A stretch of 64,000 nucleotides of DNA from UBA1672 sp046542355 (GCA_046542355.1 JBKHBN010000001.1:124001-188000), one strand, 5' to 3'; shown: positions 36,767 through 46,413, numbered from the stretch's first letter. Translations and numbers: made by a program. The notes: a model not told the origin generated them from the sequence alone.

Positions 36767-37666
36767 TTACGACGGCTCAATCGTCAAAGCCACCGGACGC
36801 GCAGAAACATAAACACCGTCCTTTAAAAACTGCACAGCACTTCCATCATTAAAATCAACACTATAGTCTTGAAACGGATTGCTCGGATCTAAAGTACACG
36901 TCCAGTAATAACGATCCTTTTCATAAACGTCATCATGGATCATCCTCTCGCCCTGCTGAGCAATCATTTTCCTGTAAGAATACAAGCTTGAAGTTATCAC
37001 TTTGTTACTCTCACGTGGATTTCGGCCATGCATCATCTGCTTTGTTGGCATAAATAGTCCGGTTGTAACTGGCTGCCCCGATAAGCACGCCTGCTCATAA
37101 GCCTGCCGAATATAAGAAGCCAAATTTTCCTCATAAGTCACACCATCCAAGGCCTCACAACAATCACGGATATCAGCACCATCTAACCCATGATATCCTT
37201 TGATCTTCCGAATTTTTTGGATCGATCCAACCCACGAGGCAGACCATTTCTGACTTAAATCTATACCAGCCAGATCTTCCGGCGCCACCAACAACTGCCC
37301 CGTTGCATCATCCGGCATATCAGATAAATGCAGACTGATTTTATTAAGCGGTACACTGCCCGCACGTATGATACGCGGATCAGGTGAGAAACTTACGGTA
37401 TCAACGCTGCCAGAGTGCACATTAGAATTGCTCGGGCACGCTGCCTCAGCCTGACTTGGTGTCTCACGATAATGCACCGTCACATCTGAGCCATCAACAT
37501 CAACAACCAATTTTGACGTTTCAACCCTGATCACTCCGTTACCATCATCGCTAACAAAAGCATATCCATCTGCACCCTTAAGACATAACGTGCCAAAATA
37601 TGTTCCTAATACACCAGGCACCCCCCCTCTTGCTGCTCCTCCATGGCGTATAGATTGCCCTGACAT
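36767..37666 (-). CDS. Protein of unknown function with weak DUF1566/Lcl-like C-terminus
   Basis: A 299-residue protein without a signal peptide, Gly-rich at the N-terminus. The C-terminal half has a layout reminiscent of DUF1566: FMPTKQMMHGRNP, then YYWTCTLDPSNPFQDYSVD, then GSAVQFLKDGVYVSARPVAL. Cysteines occur as CC in DIRDCCEALDG and singly elsewhere. A GGAGGG site precedes the ATG at 37666. The gene lies downstream of the patatin gene, with 167 bp between, on the same strand. The similarity is by eye; a phage-tail or surface adhesin role is only a guess. Confidence 0.55.
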   Translation of the reverse strand: MSGQSIRHGGAARGGVPGVLGTYFGTLCLKGADGYAFVSDDGNGVIRVETSKLVVDVDGSDVTVHYRETPSQAEAACPSNSNVHSGSVDTVSFSPDPRIIRAGSVPLNKISLHLSDMPDDATGQLLVAPEDLAGIDLSQKWSASWVGSIQKIRKIKGYHGLDGADIRDCCEALDGVTYEENLASYIRQAYEQACLSGQPVTTGLFMPTKQMMHGRNPRESNKVITSSLYSYRKMIAQQGERMIHDDVYEKDRYYWTCTLDPSNPFQDYSVDFNDGSAVQFLKDGVYVSARPVALTIEPS

Positions 37667-37833
37667 AAAGCCCTCCTTTTAAAAAAACTGATCGTCTCCA
37701 ACACCGCCGCAGCATGAACAAGGCAAATCCTTATTCACGCACCAAAACCTCACAAAACCCAATTGCGATACCGGAACTAAAAACATCTATCACATGATTA
37801 TGATTAATGCAATTTTGGGAAATACAAAGCCTG

Positions 37834-38961
37834 TTACATAGCTTCAGGCTGTAAAGGGTTAACGCAGCGACGACCATCATCGCCATGTTTCCCTTCAAAC
37901 ATCTTTGTAACGGAATATAGAAATTTGGAATGAAGATCGACTGTATCCTCAACCCCGACGCTATCAAAGTTCTTATCAAGCCATTCTTCCATAGTAGCGC
38001 GCCCGCGATCTCTCAAATCGGTTAAAAACCCCCAATCGGAACTAAACTTGCTAGCAACGCTCAGCTCCTTCATCGCCTCATCCGCGCTAATAGAATGCAC
38101 CAGAACATCCTTGAAATCCTTTTTATGCTCATCCTTGATCATATCGTACTCAATGAGCTTTTTCACAAAGGCAATAGCGCGCATCTCCTGCAACAAGGAA
38201 GAATTAAAAGAAATTTCGTTAATCCGGTTCATAATATCATGAGCGCTCTTGGGAACTTCCTCGCGCTCAATAGGATTAATATGCACAATCATAACATCAC
38301 GCGACTTTGTACCATAAAACAACGGATATAAAACAGGGTTACCCATATATCCGCCATCCCAGTAAGCCTCTCCATCAAGCTCCACTGCCTTGAACAAAAA
38401 CGGCAGACAAGCCGAAGCCATTGCAATATCAATCGTCATTTGATGCTCATAAAAAACGCGCACCTTACCGCTTTGAACATGGGTCGTACTGATAAATAAC
38501 TTTGTATCCTTACAATGCCGCAGCGCATTAAAATCAATCGTCCTCTCCAAAACATCCCGAAGCGGATTAAAATCAAAGGGATTGAGCATATAAGGCGAAA
38601 ACATGCGCGTCATTGTATCAAAGGCAAAAAATGCTGGAGAATAATCCATATTCCAGTTGTTGCCGGGCATAAACTCTTCCCAAGGCATGCGTTGCACAGG
38701 GCTGTATTGCTCCCCCGCAACATGCACATTCCACCAGAAATCATGCAACACCTCACGCGCCTTCTCAGCGCCTCCGATAGTATTGCCATACGCATAGGCG
38801 CAAGCATTCATCGTCCCGGCAGATGTAGCACAAATGCCTTCAATATCAAGCCACCCATCTTCTAAAATCTTGTCCAAAACGCCCCATGCAAAAGCCCCGT
38901 GCGCTCCCCCGCCTTGCAAGGCCAGATTAACAGCCTTCTTCTGTGTTCCAGATTTAGACAC
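37834..38961 (-). CDS. Patatin-like phospholipase
   Basis: A 375-residue patatin-domain lipase. The oxyanion loop LQGGGAHGAFAWG is followed by the nucleophile elbow ATSAGTMNA (a G-to-A variant of GxSxG) and the catalytic Asp in YWDGGYMGNP. Between and after them lies the fold's helical region. There is no signal peptide, so it acts on cytoplasmic-side lipids or is secreted by another route. The start is taken as GTG at 38961, after GGAAGTGAGAG; an open TTG at 38985 is less likely. It ends the minus-strand group led by the usher-like gene (33 bp away). Confidence 0.88.
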   Translation of the reverse strand: MSKSGTQKKAVNLALQGGGAHGAFAWGVLDKILEDGWLDIEGICATSAGTMNACAYAYGNTIGGAEKAREVLHDFWWNVHVAGEQYSPVQRMPWEEFMPGNNWNMDYSPAFFAFDTMTRMFSPYMLNPFDFNPLRDVLERTIDFNALRHCKDTKLFISTTHVQSGKVRVFYEHQMTIDIAMASACLPFLFKAVELDGEAYWDGGYMGNPVLYPLFYGTKSRDVMIVHINPIEREEVPKSAHDIMNRINEISFNSSLLQEMRAIAFVKKLIEYDMIKDEHKKDFKDVLVHSISADEAMKELSVASKFSSDWGFLTDLRDRGRATMEEWLDKNFDSVGVEDTVDLHSKFLYSVTKMFEGKHGDDGRRCVNPLQPEAM

Positions 38962-38994
38962 TTTTCTCTCACTTCCTGTCAACAATCAAACCCA

Positions 38995-41900
38995 TCAATT
39001 CACCTTCTGCACAGCCGAAGCTCTGGCCTGCTTCATTTGAACTTCATCCATATACGAAGGAAAAATCTCAACTTTACAATACTGATCTCGCGCCATAAGC
39101 ACCTGACAAATCGCATAGGCCTGCTCAAGAGTGCGATCTTTCAACTCCACCCTAAGTGTATGCTTCCCTGTTTCCACATCAGCATAACTATCCGCCGGAG
39201 AAACCATAGGAAAAGTATCATCCCCCAAAATCCCTAGATAATGTGAACGTAACTTATACCAGACAAGAGACATCATAAGCTGGGAATTATACTCTCCCAG
39301 ATTAAGAGAAAAATCAGTTGTCTCATCAAAATCAACATCAGGATGACGCTCCTTATAAGGACCTAGATCCGCGAGCACCTCACTGGGCACATCATCAGAG
39401 CCGACATTCACGATAATCTCATAATCATAAATCACAGTCCCATCATAACTAATCTCGATCAACTGCGGCTTGGGGCGAATAAGGTCACGTGCTCTGGCGC
39501 TTCTCTCGCTCATCATCAAAAGATAACGCCCGGGCGGTATATTTGAAAAATAGTAAAACCCGTCAAATTCCGTTCTAATGCGCTGCTCTACTTCGCCTTG
39601 ATCATTATAAAGCAGCAACTCCACACCACGCATCGGAACAAGCTCCGGCTCCAGATCCGCAATAACAGCTTCTAAAGCCGCCTCCCCAGCCTCCAAATCT
39701 CCAGAAGCGTCCTCCGGCACGTCTTCTTCTGATAAAGCCTGCGTGCTTTGAGCTTCAACAGCGCGCTCGCCGCTTTCTGGTTCAATTCCAGCTTTCTCAT
39801 CATCGTGATCACCCTCAGAAGGATCGGGAAACACCCGCGCATAAACCGTCCCGTCAAGCTCCCCTGACATATGAACCGGAAACTCGACCTCGGCGACATA
39901 TCCCTGACGCGGTAAAATAGAAACCCCCTCAAAGCCCGGTATCCACGCCGGATCCTGCAATGTTTCAGGATCAAGAAACACGTCAGTCAAACGCAAATCA
40001 AGCATACGATCAAAAAAGGCCACCCCCTTTTCATTTGTCACGTTCCTGACACCATTTTGCGGTGCGCGCACGATAACATCAGGCAAAGGCTCATCCTCAC
40101 CATTAAATTCACCATCCCCATTCTTATCAAGATAAACAAAGGCACTAAGAAAAGCGTTGCTGGATAAAGGGCGATCAAGCATTTTAATCTCACGTGAGAA
40201 AGGCTCCTGAACCAGACCAAAACGCGTATTCAAACCGGCAAAAAAATCATCATTCGTATTATAACTCACACTCGGCGATATACGGATAAACCCGGCCTGC
40301 CAGTCAAGTCTGGCCTGATATTCGACCAGCTCACGATTTTGATCTTTTGAAACACTCAAATCAATATCAAGGTCATGATTCAGATCTCTGGTAAACGAAG
40401 CCGAAAGCCTCTCAACACGAGCCTGCGGCAAAATTTCATAATCTGAAACCAGTCGCAAGCGGCTCTTGCCACGCTTCGTATTGATATTGACACGCGAGCT
40501 AAGCCTGTCATCCTCCAAAGTGCCGCCGGTATTATACTGCAATTGCCCCCCCAAAGAGGCATAAGGGTGCCCCAAATTCCAATTAAGATCAGAACTCAAC
40601 CTTGGCTTTTCATTATCCTCAATACTATAAACCAAACCGGCTCCATAATGAGAAGATGTAAAACCATAAGGTTTGATAAACGGCCCGCCAATACTTAAGC
40701 GATTCTCAAACATACTGTTATCATCACTACTAGCGCTGCCATCATCAAAATAAGCCTGACGCCACTCATTACTGTAATTAAACTGATGCTCCCCAAAATC
40801 ACGACGCACAGAAAACTCCGCAGCGCTTTCCCCCTCATCATCAATACCAAGATCAAAGTTCATCAAGGCCTGTTTGTATATCCATGAAAAACCGGCACTC
40901 CCGACATAATCGCGCACCCCATCATTTTCACCGCTGCGCACCCCGAAACTACCCACAACACCATCAAATAAAGGCCTCTCATATAACGCCGCAAAATTCA
41001 TAGTGCCGCGATCGTCATCAGATGATTTCAAATCTCTCTTAACATAAGCCTGCTGACCATCAAAACTGACAGAAACATCATAAATGCCTTCCCCTCTGGA
41101 AAGGACTTCTCTGTCATAAGGAACATAAACCGCCTCTTCGTGACGCTCCCCCTGCGGCCCGTGAAACACCAGCCGGAAATTATTATCACTCGTAAACAGC
41201 GTCACATCATCAAAACTGTAAAACCCGTCATCCCCGACTGTAAGAAGCTCAAGAAACTGCTCATTACGATAAAGCTCAACATCCCAGCCAGGAATAGCCG
41301 TCCCCGAAATAGAGGTGCGCGCACGCCGGAAATTTCGAACAGGATCAGCATTGGTCACGCGCACACCAAGCTCACGCGAAGACGTCCCGCCAGGCAAACG
41401 TGTCGTAATAATATCACCGATACCCAGATAGCGCGCCTCCAGATCTCCAAGCAAATCACCCTCCAGAGAATCACGCTCATAACTTGCCTGCATTCGGGTT
41501 AATTGATTACGATTATCAATCTGGGACGATGTTTTAAAAGTTCCCTTCATAAAATCATTAGCCGTTCTGACATTAGCCCTGTGGCTATAATCACCCTCAA
41601 CATCACCCGTGCGCTTATCATACCGTGAATTGGTCGATACCTCGATAACTGGTGGACTCCCGGTCGTATAAGGCTCCCCGCCCAAAGGCAAACTCGGATC
41701 AGGCACAGCAAAGCGTTTATATGTTTTTCCTTTGCGCTCTTCTTTTTCCTGAATAGGCAGCATAACATCAGCCTTCAAGGTAATCTCCTGAGAAGCAACG
41801 CGCATATCAACATCCATCCCTAGCCAGCGCGCAAGCTCTTCATAAGGAACAAAAATATCCCCGTCCTTGGCCAGCACATCATCCGAGACCCTGAAAACCC

Positions 41901-42402
41901 CCTCAGATGTACTAACCTCGCGCTGCGCCATATCTAAAGAAAAAGGCCTGTCCTCCCGAATATACCACCCACTGGCTCCTGCTCCATCAGGATTAATCTC
42001 AATAGCAAGCTGTAATACTTCTGCAAAATCCCGTAACGAAAGCACAGGCCGGCCACCGAAAATCTCCGCGCCAATAAACCCTTCAGGACTAAACCGATCC
42101 TCCAAAACCGGCTGCAGGAAAAGAAACTCCCCTTCCGGCAAGACATTTTGCACCAAAACGCCGCTCCCCCCCTGCTCCTCAGCACCTGCAGGATCAATCT
42201 GCTGCTGGGCACGGTTAAGCCCCGCCTTGAGTTTTGTCACAAAATCCCGCGCCAAAGACAGGCGCTTTTGATACGCATCCGCTTCCTCTTCATACAAGCG
42301 CGAATCATTAGCATCCTCTGTTTTAGCATAGCAATGCTGTGCACAAACAAAACTGCACAAACAAAAAAGTAAAATTTGCAGACCAAAGAAAAAAAACTTC
42401 AT
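38995..42402 (-). CDS. Usher-like outer-membrane protein with carboxypeptidase-regulatory-like and SPOR-like C-terminal parts
   Basis: A 1135-residue exported protein (signal peptide about 26 residues). Residues about 90-235 resemble a stalk domain of the copper-amine-oxidase-N type (VLSLRDFAEVLQLAIEI, DIFVPYEELARWLGM). Residues about 260-740 are alternating strands typical of a beta barrel, with a usher-plug-like segment ISGTAIPGWDVELYRNEQF...GFYSFDDV. Then come two CarboxypepD_reg-like beta-sandwich segments (YLDKNGDGEFNGEDEPLPDV; GVELLLYNDQG...GFYYFSNIPPGRYLL) separated by an acidic linker, and a SPOR-like end (LRVELKDRTLEQAYAICQVL). The neighbouring chaperone and DUF4402 genes support a pilus usher. 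Confidence 0.7.
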   Translation of the reverse strand: MKFFFFGLQILLFCLCSFVCAQHCYAKTEDANDSRLYEEEADAYQKRLSLARDFVTKLKAGLNRAQQQIDPAGAEEQGGSGVLVQNVLPEGEFLFLQPVLEDRFSPEGFIGAEIFGGRPVLSLRDFAEVLQLAIEINPDGAGASGWYIREDRPFSLDMAQREVSTSEGVFRVSDDVLAKDGDIFVPYEELARWLGMDVDMRVASQEITLKADVMLPIQEKEERKGKTYKRFAVPDPSLPLGGEPYTTGSPPVIEVSTNSRYDKRTGDVEGDYSHRANVRTANDFMKGTFKTSSQIDNRNQLTRMQASYERDSLEGDLLGDLEARYLGIGDIITTRLPGGTSSRELGVRVTNADPVRNFRRARTSISGTAIPGWDVELYRNEQFLELLTVGDDGFYSFDDVTLFTSDNNFRLVFHGPQGERHEEAVYVPYDREVLSRGEGIYDVSVSFDGQQAYVKRDLKSSDDDRGTMNFAALYERPLFDGVVGSFGVRSGENDGVRDYVGSAGFSWIYKQALMNFDLGIDDEGESAAEFSVRRDFGEHQFNYSNEWRQAYFDDGSASSDDNSMFENRLSIGGPFIKPYGFTSSHYGAGLVYSIEDNEKPRLSSDLNWNLGHPYASLGGQLQYNTGGTLEDDRLSSRVNINTKRGKSRLRLVSDYEILPQARVERLSASFTRDLNHDLDIDLSVSKDQNRELVEYQARLDWQAGFIRISPSVSYNTNDDFFAGLNTRFGLVQEPFSREIKMLDRPLSSNAFLSAFVYLDKNGDGEFNGEDEPLPDVIVRAPQNGVRNVTNEKGVAFFDRMLDLRLTDVFLDPETLQDPAWIPGFEGVSILPRQGYVAEVEFPVHMSGELDGTVYARVFPDPSEGDHDDEKAGIEPESGERAVEAQSTQALSEEDVPEDASGDLEAGEAALEAVIADLEPELVPMRGVELLLYNDQGEVEQRIRTEFDGFYYFSNIPPGRYLLMMSERSARARDLIRPKPQLIEISYDGTVIYDYEIIVNVGSDDVPSEVLADLGPYKERHPDVDFDETTDFSLNLGEYNSQLMMSLVWYKLRSHYLGILGDDTFPMVSPADSYADVETGKHTLRVELKDRTLEQAYAICQVLMARDQYCKVEIFPSYMDEVQMKQARASAVQKVN

Positions 42403-42698
42403 CAAAACGGCTCAGTTTTGTTGATAAAACATGTATAAATCTGTGCAAAACTCATGAAAATCCACTGCAGCAGTAAAACACAAACATGCAGCATTGACAA
42501 CCAAATAAGAATGCTAAATAATGATTCGCAACTCGCCTTCGATGAGTTACCCCCCGATTATTTCTGTGGAGAACACAATACTTAGTAATGATTTAGCTGA
42601 TTATGTGTGCTATCCGTTAACAGGTAAAAAGAATTGTCTTTAAAAAAATACTGAGTAACAGTTTTTAAATCTAGGGAATTAATAAGGAGAAACCTAAC
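42403..42698. other. Divergent promoter region between usher-like and DUF4402 genes
   Basis: The 296 bp between two divergent genes must hold both promoters. No consensus promoter stands out by eye. The + side has a purine-rich ribosome-binding site AAGGAG before 42699. The interior is AT-rich and mostly without repeats. Confidence 0.4.
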
Positions 42699-43268
42699 AT
42701 GAAACGCATGACCCTAAGACTGCTCGCCTGTGCTGGAATCGCAGCATTCGGAACAGCAGCATTATCAACAGACGCTTTCGCGCAAGTATCAGCAACCGTT
42801 CCAATCACAGTATCGCAATCCGCAACAATCACAGTAGCCAATGACACTGATATTGCTTATGGGACATGGATGCTTGTTCATGACGGCTCTAACGACATTA
42901 CACTCGATATGGCAACAGACGGATCAGTAACACCGACAGCAGGCGGTGACTCGCAAGCTGTGGAGGTGGCGGGTGGAACCGTGGGCGCCATAACCGTCAC
43001 AGCACCGGCCGCAGGAGACTTGACCATTTGTAGCGATGCACCAACCGCTATGTCAGACGCCGCTAATTATGCCTTTACCTTACCTGTATATCAATATGCC
43101 GGCGGCGCTGCCGACCAGGCATTACCCTTATGTTCTGGTTCCCCAGACACAGTATCCGCAACCGGTGCTGCTGACACTGTAAGCCTTGGTGGTCTAATGA
43201 CTGTATCAGGAACTCCCGCAGATGGCGCAGCTTCTGGAGCCATAGACATCGATATAGACTTCCCATAG
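42699..43268 (+). CDS. DUF4402-domain secreted protein, pilin-like
   Basis: A 189-residue protein with a Sec signal peptide (residues 1-28, ending DAFA). The mature part is Ala/Thr/Asp-rich beta structure with the DUF4402 pattern: SATITVANDTDIAYGTWML near the start, a GGTVGAITVTAPAAGDLTI core and a closing SGAIDIDIDFP strand, the family's C-terminal motif. Two cysteines (LTICSDA and LPLCSGS) may form a disulfide. DUF4402 proteins are often fibre subunits near chaperone and usher genes. AAGGAG precedes the ATG. A weak GCCTTT/AAAGGC hairpin follows 13 bp after the stop. Confidence 0.8.
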   Translation: MKRMTLRLLACAGIAAFGTAALSTDAFAQVSATVPITVSQSATITVANDTDIAYGTWMLVHDGSNDITLDMATDGSVTPTAGGDSQAVEVAGGTVGAITVTAPAAGDLTICSDAPTAMSDAANYAFTLPVYQYAGGAADQALPLCSGSPDTVSATGAADTVSLGGLMTVSGTPADGAASGAIDIDIDFP

Positions 43269-43380
43269 GAAGCGGCCAAAGCCTTTCTTTATAAAGGCAT
43301 GGTAATAATTTTTATTGTAGAGTGTGAAAACGCTCTGCAATTTTTTGTGCAAACCATAAAAAACTCACCGTCATAGCGAG

Positions 43381-43440
43381 CCTCCTATACCCCTCCGTCA
43401 GCTCCTATACCCCTCCGTCAGCTCCTATACCCCTCCGTCA
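43381..43440. repeat. Three 20-bp tandem repeats
   Basis: Three adjacent copies of the 20-bp unit CCTCCTATACCCCTCCGTCA (second and third begin with G). The first is preceded by a GTCATAGCGAG copy and the third flows directly into GTCATTGCGAG, so the array seems to have grown from the left arm of the palindromic repeat that follows. Non-coding. Confidence 0.9.
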
Positions 43441-43522
43441 TTGCGAGCGCAGCGAAGCAATCCACCCTATGCACGCATTTACAAGATTGCTTCGTCGGCC
43501 TTCTTTGCCTCCTCGCAATGAC
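43437..43522. repeat. Palindromic repeat (GTCATTGCGAG type), copy 1
   Basis: GTCATTGCGAG (43437-43447) and its inverse CTCGCAATGAC (43512-43522) bound an 86-bp unit with inner GAAGCAATCC and GATTGCTTCG arms. Units of this type recur in many bacterial chromosomes and are presumed non-autonomous dispersed repeats. A second copy with the same ends lies at 55205. This one sits in the 369-bp gap between the DUF4402 and chaperone genes. Confidence 0.8.
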
Positions 43523-43637
43523 AAAAGAATTGCAACCCCGGCAACAAGCCGAGCGAATCAATCCACGAAAAGTAAAGACCAAAAAAAGAGCGCCACACCC
43601 TGTGACGCCCCAGAAAAATGCTTAAATTCAAGAGTAA

Positions 43638-44489
43638 TCAATTTGCCAACTGGATTGTCTTTTCAGCATAAATCACATCACTATTCTTCTTCCAGTCCCG
43701 TAAAACAAAACGAAGAGAACCACCGGTAATATCCTTGGTCAACAAGACACGAAAAGTCTTGGAATTAATCTCCGGAAAAACATGAGTATTCATATGCTCA
43801 CCAACAAGCTCCTGCTGACCGCTTTCATCAATATGGTACACATACAAATACCCAATTATTCCATATGGACTCTCCGCTGGAACGCGGCTTAAAGGAACAT
43901 ACGCATCCAGCAAGCCGGAGCTTTCATTACGCTCAAAACGAATATCTCCAATAACAGGCTGAATATCTGGCACACCCTCTCTAAGAAAAATCGGAACAGA
44001 ATAACTGATATTAAAAGTTAAAGAAGCGCTTTTTTGACCTTCTGCAAGCGGTTCAAGATCCATCTCATCGGCAAGATCCGCCACGGACATCGCCGAGAAC
44101 CTTAATGAAACACGATGATCGCCGGGTGGAATTTCAGCAGGGCGGCGCAAAGCCAGACGAAGTGTTTGCTTGCCGCCGGGTCTAAGCCGCACACGCCTTG
44201 GCGAAAAAACCAAATGCTCGGAAAGATCAAACACCCCTTCTTCCAAAGACTCCACACGGGCATAAACCCCCGTCTCAGGAAGAACTCTGTTATGCACAAA
44301 CTCAAGACTGTAGTTTTTTTCAACAGGCCCGTTATTCACCAAATGCACCGTAGCATAACGCTCCCGCCCTTCAATCACGATGCGCGTAGGCGATATCATC
44401 AGGTTTGCAAACGCTTGCCCGTGCACAAGCACTCCAATCACAATTACCCACACAAAAACAAAAAACCGCCTTATAGCCATCTTGTTCAT
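43638..44489 (-). CDS. PapD-like periplasmic chaperone
   Basis: A 283-residue protein with a Sec signal peptide (about 28 residues, ending QAFA). The mature N-terminus (LMISPTRIVIEGRERYATVHLVNNG) and the RPGGKQTLRLALRRP segment are the two-Ig-domain pilus-chaperone pattern with the conserved Pro-Thr-Arg start and a G1-like strand. The C-terminal domain (ESPYGIIGYLYVYHID) is less conserved. In chaperone-usher systems such proteins hold fibre subunits until delivered to the usher. It sits 22 bp downstream of the second DUF4402 gene on the same strand, consistent with a shared role. Confidence 0.8.
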   Translation of the reverse strand: MNKMAIRRFFVFVWVIVIGVLVHGQAFANLMISPTRIVIEGRERYATVHLVNNGPVEKNYSLEFVHNRVLPETGVYARVESLEEGVFDLSEHLVFSPRRVRLRPGGKQTLRLALRRPAEIPPGDHRVSLRFSAMSVADLADEMDLEPLAEGQKSASLTFNISYSVPIFLREGVPDIQPVIGDIRFERNESSGLLDAYVPLSRVPAESPYGIIGYLYVYHIDESGQQELVGEHMNTHVFPEINSKTFRVLLTKDITGGSLRFVLRDWKKNSDVIYAEKTIQLAN

Positions 44490-44511
44490 CTAAAAACCCT
44501 TCCTCTCAAAA

Positions 44512-44982
44512 TTAAAAATTAATTGTAATATCAATACTTCCCGAATAGGTTCCATCGGCATAAAATACAGAATTTCCACTAGTATTGGCTGTTGCTCCAA
44601 CCGTAACTCTTACAACACCGTTAGCATCAACAACCGCTGAATGCGTCTCTTGAAACGCATCAACCGTATAGCTGAGGCCATCCCGCGTCATGGGCGTATT
44701 TTGTGTTATCACCACGCTGACCACCGGCGTTCCGGGCGTAAAACCATCCTCAATATCATATATGCCTTGTTGCGGCGGCGTAATAACAACAAACCCTGCC
44801 GCATCCGCAGAATAAGATCCATCAGTATTCACCGTAACCTCATGCTGCGCATCATTATTGAAATTCATCCACTCACCAAAACTAAGCGCCTGCACAGTGG
44901 TCACGCTCTGCGCCATAGCTGTAGCAGACGCAAAAGCAAACACCATAACCATCAAAAATGCTGCAACCACCGATTTTGGCAT
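44512..44982 (-). CDS. Second DUF4402-domain protein, pilin-like
   Basis: A 156-residue protein when started at the ATG at 44982, which gives a Sec signal peptide (MPKSVVAAFLMVMVFAFASA, ending AMA). The longer open frame to 45156 places an odd Cys-rich stretch ahead of the signal peptide and is rejected. DUF4402 features: SFGEWMNFNNDAQHEVTVNT, a FVVITPPQQG core and a final GTYSGSIDITINF strand. It precedes the chaperone gene by 22 bp. It lacks the Cys pair of the 42699 protein. Confidence 0.75.
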   Translation of the reverse strand: MPKSVVAAFLMVMVFAFASATAMAQSVTTVQALSFGEWMNFNNDAQHEVTVNTDGSYSADAAGFVVITPPQQGIYDIEDGFTPGTPVVSVVITQNTPMTRDGLSYTVDAFQETHSAVVDANGVVRVTVGATANTSGNSVFYADGTYSGSIDITINF

Positions 44983-45269
44983 ATAACCAACGCACCTTCT
45001 GCACCACGTAAAAAGACCTGACAAACATGCAGGCTCTCGCAAATTAAAGAATAGATAAGAAACTAAAGAAAGCAAGACAACATGACAACGCAAAAAATCA
45101 ATAAAATATAGGCATATATTCGCACGAAGCAGTAAGGTATTCATGAAATAATTCAAATATCCTATTGAAGAATCAAACAGATTCAGGATATTATATTAGC
45201 AGGTGTTTTCTGCTGCGTACTTTTCTTAAGTTCTAACGCCTCCGTCCGGAGGTTTCGGTTCACTTTTTT

Positions 45270-46283
45270 ATGCTCAAAAAAATAGCCCTGAGTCTATGTT
45301 TCACGCTATTACTGGGTCTACTCACAGCATGTAGTCCTGAGGGGCAACTGCACCTTGGAAAAAGCGAATCAATCCCCGAATCATCAACCGAAAACGCACA
45401 AAACACCGCTGCGCCGGGCACAATCGGAACGCCTGTCGCCCTTCCCCCACGCTTTGATGATGAACCGCCCAAACCCGGCCAGACAGCACAAACACCTTTA
45501 ATGCCCAACGGCTTGCCGGCTTTAAGCCCTATGAAGGGCATCAACTACAACACGCTTTTCGCTGAAAAAATAAGAGATACGGACGAACGCTTTGACCGTG
45601 TTGAAAACGCTGTGGTAGACATCAAAAAAGAATTTGAAGCCTACAAACCGGCCATTGTACGACTGGCCGCCGTGGAATCTGACATCCAGAACCTGATAAA
45701 AGAACTAGAGGTATTGCTGCAGGAAACACCTACCCCACAGCCCCCTCTGGATCTAGCCGGAGGCGCTGGAACTGAGGAAAGCACACCGCCCGATGAAGAA
45801 GCCAATCTGGACATCGGACAGCTTGATCCTCAGCCAGCACCGCCGCGCGACATTGAGAAACCCGCGCCGCCACCTCCTGCACCCTCTCCCATACAGCCAA
45901 CTCAAAGACCACCACCTGCTCCGCCAAAAGTCGATTATGGTGACAAAACCGTTGCATCAAATTTCAGGGTTGGTGAACACGAAACTATGGTGCGCATCGC
46001 TTTTGATACTAACAAAGATACAGAGTTTTCTGTTGAACTCGACAATGACGAACGTCTGATCATTGTCGAATTACCACAAGCCACCTGGGATAGCCCAACA
46101 GAAAAATTATTCCCGGGCACTGCGTTACTCGACCGTATGAGCGTTGAACCGATCAATGGAGGAAACGGCTCCATGGTCATAATATCGCTTAAGAAAGACA
46201 CAAAGATTTTGCAGCAGAAACACCTGAAACCTGACGATAGCGCGCAATATCATCGTGTCTACTTTGATCTGGCACTTTATTGA
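45270..46283 (+). CDS. Lipoprotein with Pro-rich linker and AMIN-like domain
   Basis: A 337-residue lipoprotein (lipobox LTAC, Cys21). The mature N-terminal part is Pro/Thr-rich, then a helical segment (residues about 95-150, KIRDTDERFDRVENAVVDIKK) with coiled-coil character, a second Pro-rich linker (about 160-220), and a C-terminal beta domain (VASNFRVGEHETMVRIAFDT...RLIIVELPQATW) like AMIN domains that localise proteins to the septum or bind peptidoglycan. It may connect the surface-fibre apparatus to the envelope, but location is the only evidence. GGAGG lies 17 bp ahead of the ATG, unusually far. Confidence 0.65.
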   Translation: MLKKIALSLCFTLLLGLLTACSPEGQLHLGKSESIPESSTENAQNTAAPGTIGTPVALPPRFDDEPPKPGQTAQTPLMPNGLPALSPMKGINYNTLFAEKIRDTDERFDRVENAVVDIKKEFEAYKPAIVRLAAVESDIQNLIKELEVLLQETPTPQPPLDLAGGAGTEESTPPDEEANLDIGQLDPQPAPPRDIEKPAPPPPAPSPIQPTQRPPPAPPKVDYGDKTVASNFRVGEHETMVRIAFDTNKDTEFSVELDNDERLIIVELPQATWDSPTEKLFPGTALLDRMSVEPINGGNGSMVIISLKKDTKILQQKHLKPDDSAQYHRVYFDLALY

Positions 46284-46387
46284 ACTTCGGAGACTCACGC
46301 GATAATCCGGCAGTAAGCAATAAAGTGCATTACAGAGTATTCATAAAACTATATGCCCCCGCGGTATATAGCTCCGCACTTATGCGC

Positions 46388-46413
46388 AAAAAAACGCGAA
46401 GAATAACTTCGCG
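46388..46413 (-). terminator. Rho-independent terminator downstream of cinA-N
   Basis: CGCGAAG (46395-46401) pairs perfectly with CTTCGCG (46407-46413) across a 5-nt loop, followed on the minus strand by seven T (A at 46388-46394). It closes the minus-strand gene that ends at 46524, after the repeat array. Confidence 0.75.

Noticed and set aside
43381..43440. The tandem 20-bp repeats as a CRISPR array
   Set aside because: There are no spacers between the copies and no cas genes in the window.
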